Below are positions 5,994 to 12,382 of a DNA stretch of 12,382 nt, piece after piece; within the stretch, counting starts at the first letter, position 1; each line of letters opens with the position of its first letter. A program made the position numbers and the translations under genes. The DNA is from an uncultured Oscillospiraceae bacterium (GTDB lineage Bacteria > Bacillota > Clostridia > Oscillospirales > Oscillospiraceae), in the NCBI GenBank assembly GCA_934662925.1, contig CAKUKL010000023.1:1-12382 (forward strand), in the 5' to 3' direction. The notes under the pieces are model-generated. The model was given only the letters and a program-made list of their open reading frames with translations, was not told where the DNA came from and did not search any database.

Positions 5994-8487
5994 CCAACGG
6001 ACCACGCCCAAACGGGTCGCCCCAAAGCCGACCTTCATGGTGAAGCTGGCCACCTTCATCGTGGACAAACGGAACCTGTTTTTTCTCATCACCATCATTC
6101 TGCTGGTATTCTCGGCCTTCTCCCGGAACTGGGTGGAGGTGGAGAACGACCTGACCGCCTTCCTGCCGGACACAGCGGAAACGAAGCTGGCCCTCAACGT
6201 CATGGAGGACCAGTTCACCACCTACGGCACGGCGGAATTCATGGTGGCCAACATCACCTACGCCGAGGCGGAGGAACTGTCCGGCACCATCGCCGACCTC
6301 AAGGGCGTGCAGACGGTAGCCTTCGACGAGACCGCCGACCACTACAACAACGCCTCCGCCCTGTTCTCCGTGACCTTCGACAAGGATGAGACCGACGACA
6401 CCTGTCTCGATTCGCTGGAGCGGGTGAAGGAGACGCTGGCGGGCTACGACCTCTTCGTGTCCACCGATCTGGGCAATACCTTACAGGACACCATCGCCTC
6501 CGAGGTCAACGTCATCATGGTGTACGTGGCCGTCATCGTGGTCGTCGTGCTCACCCTCACCAACCAGACCTACGGCGATGTGCCGGTGCTGCTGCTGACC
6601 TTCGTCACCGCCATGATCCTCAATCAGGGCAGCAACTTCCTGCTGGGCACGATCTCCTTCGTGTCCAACTCCGTCACCAGCATTTTGCAGCTGGCGCTGT
6701 CGCTGGACTACGCCGTCATCCTGTGCAACCGCTTCAAGGAGGAACGGCAGACCATGGACATCCGGGAGGCAGCCATCACCGCCCTGAGCAAGGCCATCCC
6801 GGAGATCGGGGCAAGCTCCCTGACTACCATCGGCGGTCTGGCCGCCATGCTGTTCATGCAGTTCAAGATCGGCCCGGACATGGGCATCTGCCTGATCAAG
6901 GCCATCCTCTACGCCCTGCTGTCGGTGTTCATCGTCATGCCCGGCCTGCTGGTGCTGTTCGGCCCGCTCATTGAAAAGACCCATCACCGGAACTTCGTGC
7001 CCAAGATCTCCTTCGTGGGCAAGCTCGACTACGCCACCCGCTTCGTGGTGCCCGCGGTCTTTCTCGTGCTCATCTGCCTGGGCTTCCACTTCTCCAACAA
7101 CTGCCCCTACGCCTACGGCTACAGCTCCCTGACCACCCCCAAGCTTAACGAGAGCCAGATCGCCGAGAACATGATCGCCGACAACTTCTCCTCGTCCAAC
7201 ATGGTGGCGCTGGTGGTCCCGGCGGGGGACTACGAAAAGGAAGGCCAGCTCCTTGAAGAGCTGGAGACCTATGACGAGATCGACTACACCATGGGCCTTT
7301 CCAATGTGGAGGCCATGGACGGCTACATGCTGGCCGACGCGCTGACGCCCCGGCAGTTCGCGGAGCTGGCCGGGCTGGACTACGAGGTGGCGCAGGTGGT
7401 CTACGCCGCCTACGCCGCCCGGCAGGAGGACTACGGCAAGCTGGCGGGCAACCTCGCCACCTATAAGGTCCCCCTCATCGATATGTTCCTCTTCGTCTGC
7501 GACGAGGTGGACGCGGGCGTGGTGTCGCTGGATCAGGACCAGCGGGACACCCTCTCCGAGGCGGAGACCCAGATGCGGGCGGCCAAGGCCCAGCTGTGCG
7601 GCACGGAATACGACCGGATGCTCCTCTATCTGACCCTTCCGGTGAGCGGCGAGGAGACCTACGAATTTACTGACACCATCCGCGACATCGCCCAGAAGTA
7701 CTACCCCGACGGCACGGTGTACGTGGCGGGCGACTCCACCAACGAATACGACTTCCAGAAGTCCTTCTCCCGGGACAACGCCGTGGTCAGCATCGTGTCC
7801 ATCCTCATCGTGCTGGTGGTGCTGCTGTTTACCTTCAAGTCCGCGGGCATGCCCATCCTGCTCATCATCGTCATTCAGGGCAGTATCTGGATCAACTTCT
7901 CCATGCCCTACCTTACGAACTCCAGCCTGTTCTTCATGAGCTATCTGGTGGTCAGCTCCATCCAGATGGGCGCGAACATCGACTACGCCATCGTCATCGC
8001 CAGCCGCTATCAGGAGCTGAAGGGCAAGATGGACCACCGCACCGCCATGATCGAGACGCTGAACTTCGCCTTCCCCACGGTGATCACCTCCGGCACCATC
8101 CTCGCCGTGGCGGGCACGCTCATCGGCCAGATGACCTCCGAAGCCGCCATCGCCGGCATCGGCCAGAGCCTTGGCCGGGGCACCATCATCTCCATGATCC
8201 TCGTGCTGTTCGTCCTGCCCCAGATCCTGCTCATCGGCGGCGGCATCGCGGACAAGACCAGCTTCTCCGTGCCCGCCGTGGGCAAGCGCGAGGTGGGCCG
8301 GGGCCGGGTCTTTGTGGACGGCGTGGTCAGCGGCGAGATCCACGGCACCGTCAGCGGCGTCATGCGGGCCAATATCGACGGCGATGTGGACCTGCGCCTC
8401 ACATCGGGCAGTACAACTCAGACAGACGGCCTGATCCAGCCGGACGCAGACGCGGGAGAGGAGGAGAGCGGCCATGAAGAAGAATAA
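5986..8487 (+). CDS. RND-superfamily MMPL transporter with a repeat-patterned C-terminal tail
   Basis: This 833-residue protein (from the TTG) is an inner-membrane exporter of the MMPL/YdfJ type, a proton-driven RND family that moves lipids or other hydrophobic compounds to the cell envelope. The duplicated layout is plain. TM1 at about 31-47 is followed by an outside domain (48-170), then five membrane helices (about 175-326) including the signature SLDYAVILCNRF (239-250). TM7 at about 353-370 is followed by the second outside domain (371-595), then helices at about 598-752 with GANIDYAIVIASRY (662-675). Asp241 and Asp666 sit in the two DYA motifs used for proton relay in this family. Residues about 765-833 form a soluble cytosolic tail with repeated V-x-G units and an acidic end. 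It overlaps the preceding gene by 8 bp and the next by 14 bp. The substrate is unknown; the family call is secure. Confidence 0.9.
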   Translation: MTDQRTTPKRVAPKPTFMVKLATFIVDKRNLFFLITIILLVFSAFSRNWVEVENDLTAFLPDTAETKLALNVMEDQFTTYGTAEFMVANITYAEAEELSGTIADLKGVQTVAFDETADHYNNASALFSVTFDKDETDDTCLDSLERVKETLAGYDLFVSTDLGNTLQDTIASEVNVIMVYVAVIVVVVLTLTNQTYGDVPVLLLTFVTAMILNQGSNFLLGTISFVSNSVTSILQLALSLDYAVILCNRFKEERQTMDIREAAITALSKAIPEIGASSLTTIGGLAAMLFMQFKIGPDMGICLIKAILYALLSVFIVMPGLLVLFGPLIEKTHHRNFVPKISFVGKLDYATRFVVPAVFLVLICLGFHFSNNCPYAYGYSSLTTPKLNESQIAENMIADNFSSSNMVALVVPAGDYEKEGQLLEELETYDEIDYTMGLSNVEAMDGYMLADALTPRQFAELAGLDYEVAQVVYAAYAARQEDYGKLAGNLATYKVPLIDMFLFVCDEVDAGVVSLDQDQRDTLSEAETQMRAAKAQLCGTEYDRMLLYLTLPVSGEETYEFTDTIRDIAQKYYPDGTVYVAGDSTNEYDFQKSFSRDNAVVSIVSILIVLVVLLFTFKSAGMPILLIIVIQGSIWINFSMPYLTNSSLFFMSYLVVSSIQMGANIDYAIVIASRYQELKGKMDHRTAMIETLNFAFPTVITSGTILAVAGTLIGQMTSEAAIAGIGQSLGRGTIISMILVLFVLPQILLIGGGIADKTSFSVPAVGKREVGRGRVFVDGVVSGEIHGTVSGVMRANIDGDVDLRLTSGSTTQTDGLIQPDADAGEEESGHEEE
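8459..8464 (+). promoter_or_regulatory. Shine-Dalgarno site of the GLUG-repeat protein
   Basis: AGGAGG stands 9 nt before ATG 8474, inside the last codons of the MMPL gene. It identifies the start of a gene that has no stop within the window. Confidence 0.7.
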
Positions 8488-11400
8488 AGCAAAAACCCTG
8501 CGGGGGCCCGCCCTCCTGCTGGCGGCGGTGCTGCTCTTTTCCCTGTGCCCTGCCGCCGCGGCGGCGGAAGAGGGCGGGAGCACCGACGTCATCCGTGTCA
8601 GCACCGCCGACGACCTCATCGCCCTGTCCCAGAGCTGCACGCTGGACACCTGGTCCCGGGGCAAAACCGTGGAGCTGGACGCGGACATCTCGCTGGAGGG
8701 CGCGGATTTTGCCCCCATCCCCAGCTTCGGCGGCACCTTTCACGGAAACGGCCACACCGTCAGCGGCCTGAACCTCACCGGCAGCCAGTCCCACGCGGGC
8801 CTGTTCCGCACGGTGCAGGAGGGCGGCACGGTAGCGGACCTGAACGTCTCCGGCACCGTCAGCGCCGACGGCAGCGAGGCCGCGGGCGGCATTGCCGCCG
8901 TCAACTATGGCACCATCCGGAACTGCACCTTCTCCGGCACCGTCAGCGGCAGCGCCAGCACCGGCGGCATCGTGGGCCGGAACGCCGTCACCGGCGCCGT
9001 CTGGAACAGCCGCAGCAGCGGCTCCGTCCGGGGCGACAGCATGACCGGCGGCGTGGCAGGAGAGAACCTCGGCCTCATCGCCGCCTGCACCAACGGGGCC
9101 TACGTCAATACCACCAATCAGGATAAGACCGTGTCCGCCGAGGACATTTCCCTGGATCTGTCCTTCGATATGGCCAACCTCCGCACCGGGGACGCGCTGG
9201 TTTCCGCGGCGGACAGCGGCGGCATCGCCGGGTATTCCTCCGGCGTCATCCGGAGCTGCGAAAACACGGCCATGGTGGGTTATCCTCACGTGGGCTACAA
9301 CGTGGGCGGCATCGTGGGCCGCAGCTGCGGCTACATTCTCTCCTGCGTCAACAGCGGCGCGGTCTACGGCCGGAAGGACGTGGGCGGCGTGGCGGGCCAG
9401 ATGGAGCCGTACATCGAAATGAACCTCTCCCAGAGCACGCTGAGCACCCTTCAGCAGCAGCTCAATGAACTGAGCGCCCTGATCGACAAGGCGGCGGACG
9501 ACGCCGAGGGCGGCTCGGCGGGGGTCACATCCCGGCTGAACAGCATGTCCGGCTATGTGAAGGAAGCCGCGTCCGAGGCCAACGACATGAAGGTGGTCAT
9601 TGACGCGGGCGGCTCCATCGCCGGTTCCGGCAGCGGCAGCCACCAGACGGACGTCACCGTCACCCCCGGCGGGCCGTACATTGAGGGCGGCCACGGCAGC
9701 GGGGCCAGCGTGGATGTGGACGTGTCCCAGGACGGCGTGTCCATCGACGTGTCCAAGGGGGAGGGCGGCGGCGTCAGCGCCGGCGTGACTCCCTCCGACG
9801 TGGACATCGACAGCAGCGGCGCGGCGGGCGGTCAGGTCACCGGCGCGGCGCAGGTGGTGGCCACCCCCGATCTGGGCGGCCTGACCTCCTCCGTCAACGG
9901 CATCAGCAGCCAGCTCAGCCAGCTCAACAGCGCCGTGTCCGGCACCGTGGGGGTGCTGGCGGACGACGTGCGGGCCATCAACGCCAAATTCAGCGAGCTG
10001 TCCGCCACCCTCTTCGACGCGGTGGAAAACGCACAGAGCGGGGACGTTGTCTCAGACGTCTCGACTGTGGATGTGGACGCCATCACCCTCGGCAAGGCCG
10101 CGGACAGCAGAAACACCGCCGCCGTCAGCGGCGATATCAACGTGGGCGGCGTGGCCGGTTCCATGGCGCTGGAATACGCCCTCGACCCGGAGGATGACGT
10201 GTCCGCCGACATCTCCGCGGACTACCGCCGGGAGTACGAGCTGAAGGCCGTCATCCAGAACTGCGCCAACACCGGCGAGATCACCGCCAAGCGCAGCTAC
10301 GCCGGCGGCGTGTGCGGCCGGATGGATCTGGGCCTCATTACCGGCGGCATGGGCTTCGGCGGCGTGACCAGCGAAAACGGCAGCTATGTGGGCGGCGTGG
10401 CCGGGCTCACCGGCGGCACCGTCCGGAACAGCTTCGCCAAGTGCACCCTCAGCGGCAAAAAATATGTGGGCGGCATCGTGGGCTCCGGCATCACGGAATC
10501 CCTCACCGGCGCGGTGAGCACCGTGTCCGGCTGTTACAGCATGGTGGAGATCACCGGCGGCCCGGAATACGCGGGCGCGGTGTCCGGGGCCATGGCGGGG
10601 GACTACCTCGAAAACCGCTTTGTCTCCGACGGTCTGGCTGGCATCGACGGCCAGAGCTACGGCGGCAAGGCGGAGCCCATCAGCTACGAGACGCTTCTGA
10701 CCGCGGAGGGCCTGCCCGCCGAGATGCGGAAGTTCACCCTGCGCTTCATGGCAGACGATGAGGTTTTGCTGGAAAAGACCTTTGACTACGGCGCGTCCTT
10801 CTCCCCGGACGTCTGCCCGGACATTCCGGAAAAGGACGGCTGCTACGCCGTGTGGGACAGGACCAACCTCAGCGACCTGCACTTCGACACGGTGGTCTCC
10901 GCCGTCTACATCCCCTACACCACTGCCGTCACAACGGATACCGCCCGGGAGAGCGGCCGGGCGGTGTTCCTCGTGGAGGGCGACTTCGATGACGACGCCG
11001 TCCTGACCGCCGAGCCGCTGGCCAAGGACACCACGGGCTTCGTCCCCGTGTCCGGCGGCCTTGTGGGCGCGGTGCGGCACTATCTGAGCAGCGGCACGTG
11101 GTACCGCCTGCCCTCCTCCCCCATCAACCGGGACGTGACGGAGCAGTGGCATTTGACCCTCCCTCAGGACGGCAGCGACACCCACAAAATTCACTACCTC
11201 TCCCCCAGCGGCTCCACCGACAACATCCGCATCTACATCCGGCAGAACGGCAGCTGGCGGCGGGCGGACTGCGAGGCCTTCGGCAGCTATCTGGTCTTTG
11301 AGGTATCCGGAACGGAGGCTGACATTGCCGCCGTCACCGTGCTGCCCGTCTGGTGGGCGTGGCTCATCATGGGGCTGCTGTGCCTCGGCCTGCTGATCCT

Positions 11401-12382
11401 CATCATCCTGCTCATCCGGAAGATCGTCAGCGGCATCCGCCGGAAGCGGCTGGACGCCCGGGCCAGACATTTGGCTGACGAGGACGCGGATGTGAGCGAA
11501 CCCACCCCCGCCGCCCCCCGGAAAAGGCGGCGCTGGCCGTGGGTGGTGCTGGCGGTGATCGCTGCCGTGCTGGCCGCGGCGGCTGCGTGCTTCTTCCTCT
11601 TCGGCGGGAAAAAGCTGATCGCCTATCAGGCGCTGGAGCGGCTCCGCAGCGCCGACGAGCTGTCCATGCACGTCACCGTGGACGCCCAACTGGGGGACGA
11701 CTCCGTGCAGGCCGAGACAGATCTGCTACGGAAGATTGAAAACGACCGGACGATCGCCCGGTCGGAGATCGGGGACGTTCCCGTCTACTACGCCGACGGT
11801 GCGGTCATTCTGGAGAGCGGCCGGGCCTTCCGGGTCAGCGGCGGCTTCCCCGACTACCCCACACTGGTGTCCCGGCTGGCCCCTCTGTATCAGGATCTCC
11901 GCGCAGAACGGGACGGGGACGCATGGACGGTCACGGCGGAGGGCGATACCGCCCGGCAGCTGCTCACCGCCGTCGTCCCCGACCTGTCCGACGGCCTGTC
12001 CGCCGCCCAGTCCGTCACCGTGCGGGTGTGGCTGGACGGTCTGAACGTCCGGCAGGCGGACCTCTCGGCGGAGGGCACACTGGAAAACGGCCTGCCCCTG
12101 TCCGTCTCCATCCGGCTGGACAACATCACAAATTCCGCGGACTTTGAGATCCCCGCCTCCGTTTCCGACGCCGCCGGGTCCCTCGACGGCGACCTGCCCG
12201 TCATCACGGAGGACGCTCTGACCCTGCTGGCCGCGTGGCAGCAGTGGCGGCAGCAGGATTCCAAGGCCGCCGAGCTGGCTCTCTCCGCCGACTGCGGACC
12301 GGTGGCGGTGAACCAGAGCTTCAGCTTCCGGTCCGGGCGCGTCGGCGGGCAGCAGGTCAGCTGCGTCACCAAGGACGGCCTG
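8474..12382 (+). CDS. Giant GLUG-repeat cell-surface protein with membrane anchor, 3' end outside the window
   Basis: One uninterrupted frame of 1303 codons runs to the right edge. Residues 1-31 are a signal peptide (MKKNK, hydrophobic core, cleavage near AAAA-AEE). A beta-helix entry 'FGGTFHGNGHTVSGLNL' (85-101) leads into GLUG-type repeats built on GG[IV]xG...C..[SG]: 138, 164, 192, 249, 278, 304 and, after an insert, 558, 611, 640, 666 and a weaker copy near 700. The insert (about 316-545) holds two heptad-patterned helical stretches (316-372, 466-521) around a Gly/Ser/Asp/Val-rich linker. An InlB-type beta-grasp repeat is likely at 754-812. Membrane helix 957-982 and a second at 1023-1043 bracket a basic, presumably cytosolic, 40-residue loop (RKRLDAR...KRRR). 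From 1045 a further outside domain begins. The role is unknown; adhesion or envelope scaffolding is inferred. It is coupled to the MMPL gene by a 14-bp overlap. Confidence 0.85.
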   Translation, partial: MKKNKAKTLRGPALLLAAVLLFSLCPAAAAAEEGGSTDVIRVSTADDLIALSQSCTLDTWSRGKTVELDADISLEGADFAPIPSFGGTFHGNGHTVSGLNLTGSQSHAGLFRTVQEGGTVADLNVSGTVSADGSEAAGGIAAVNYGTIRNCTFSGTVSGSASTGGIVGRNAVTGAVWNSRSSGSVRGDSMTGGVAGENLGLIAACTNGAYVNTTNQDKTVSAEDISLDLSFDMANLRTGDALVSAADSGGIAGYSSGVIRSCENTAMVGYPHVGYNVGGIVGRSCGYILSCVNSGAVYGRKDVGGVAGQMEPYIEMNLSQSTLSTLQQQLNELSALIDKAADDAEGGSAGVTSRLNSMSGYVKEAASEANDMKVVIDAGGSIAGSGSGSHQTDVTVTPGGPYIEGGHGSGASVDVDVSQDGVSIDVSKGEGGGVSAGVTPSDVDIDSSGAAGGQVTGAAQVVATPDLGGLTSSVNGISSQLSQLNSAVSGTVGVLADDVRAINAKFSELSATLFDAVENAQSGDVVSDVSTVDVDAITLGKAADSRNTAAVSGDINVGGVAGSMALEYALDPEDDVSADISADYRREYELKAVIQNCANTGEITAKRSYAGGVCGRMDLGLITGGMGFGGVTSENGSYVGGVAGLTGGTVRNSFAKCTLSGKKYVGGIVGSGITESLTGAVSTVSGCYSMVEITGGPEYAGAVSGAMAGDYLENRFVSDGLAGIDGQSYGGKAEPISYETLLTAEGLPAEMRKFTLRFMADDEVLLEKTFDYGASFSPDVCPDIPEKDGCYAVWDRTNLSDLHFDTVVSAVYIPYTTAVTTDTARESGRAVFLVEGDFDDDAVLTAEPLAKDTTGFVPVSGGLVGAVRHYLSSGTWYRLPSSPINRDVTEQWHLTLPQDGSDTHKIHYLSPSGSTDNIRIYIRQNGSWRRADCEAFGSYLVFEVSGTEADIAAVTVLPVWWAWLIMGLLCLGLLILIILLIRKIVSGIRRKRLDARARHLADEDADVSEPTPAAPRKRRRWPWVVLAVIAAVLAAAAACFFLFGGKKLIAYQALERLRSADELSMHVTVDAQLGDDSVQAETDLLRKIENDRTIARSEIGDVPVYYADGAVILESGRAFRVSGGFPDYPTLVSRLAPLYQDLRAERDGDAWTVTAEGDTARQLLTAVVPDLSDGLSAAQSVTVRVWLDGLNVRQADLSAEGTLENGLPLSVSIRLDNITNSADFEIPASVSDAAGSLDGDLPVITEDALTLLAAWQQWRQQDSKAAELALSADCGPVAVNQSFSFRSGRVGGQQVSCVTKDGL

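Noticed and set aside
6481..8736. Open frame of 751 codons on the minus strand across the MMPL gene
   Set aside because: It is an antisense shadow: His/Gly/Asp-rich composition, no motifs or SD, and it spans the junction of two coupled + strand genes.
8545..9126. Small + strand open frames inside the GLUG gene (8545-9126, 10312-10761, 11923-12147 and others)
   Set aside because: All lie out of frame within the long open frame from 8474; Arg/His/Pro-rich translations mark them as shadows.
9380..10401. Repeated DNA string GTGGGCGGCGTGGC (9380, 10142, 10388) as a mobile or CRISPR-like repeat
   Set aside because: It encodes the VGGVA core of the GLUG units in the correct frame each time and has no regular spacing, so it is a protein repeat.
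8399..11689. Minus-strand open frames of 431 and 545 codons (8399-9694 and 10052-11689)
   Set aside because: Both are Ala/Gly/His/Val-rich shadows of the GLUG-repeat gene, which is one continuous + strand frame with signal peptide, repeats and membrane helices.

Overview
The window looks like chromosomal DNA of a GC-rich, low-oxygen-type Firmicute, most likely a gut clostridium of the Oscillospirales (the Flavonifractor/Oscillibacter/Lawsonibacter sort). The grounds are strong G/C preference at third codon positions, AGGAGG-type ribosome binding sites, TTG starts, a type VIIb (Firmicutes) secretion ATPase, and a GLUG-repeat surface protein of a kind familiar from gut clostridia. The exact taxon is inference. 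No tRNA, rRNA, CRISPR array or insertion sequence was seen.

Layout: two divergent operons are separated by an AT-rich intergenic stretch of about 400 bp (5255-5655). The leftward operon reads xre-type regulator (4943-5254), then an EssC-type FtsK/SpoIIIE ATPase (482-4924, 1480 aa), then the N-terminal 157 codons of a probable EspG/DUF5081-like secretion-associated protein that runs off the left edge (1-471). Spacings are 18 bp and 10 bp. EssC is the motor of the ESX/WXG100 (type VII) secretion system, so the rest of that system probably lies to the left of the window.

The rightward operon reads a small 112-residue protein whose frame is broken at a C7 tract (5656-5993), then an RND/MMPL-family membrane protein starting at TTG (5986-8487, 833 aa), then a giant secreted and membrane-anchored GLUG-repeat protein (from 8474, at least 1303 codons, open to the right edge). 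The genes overlap by 8 bp and 14 bp, which points to translational coupling. The last gene and the leftmost gene are both cut by the window edges; their frames were read directly from the sequence.

Working model (inference): the left operon supplies the secretion motor and a substrate-handling protein under a local repressor. The right operon supplies a 12-TM envelope transporter and a very large cell-surface protein. The intergenic region carries a hairpin terminator-like element bracketed by a 16-bp imperfect repeat that resembles extended -10 elements on the minus strand. The most unusual points are the C7 frame break in a gene otherwise well anchored by its RBS and overlap, the architecture of the GLUG protein, the repeat-patterned tail of the MMPL protein, and the intergenic control region.
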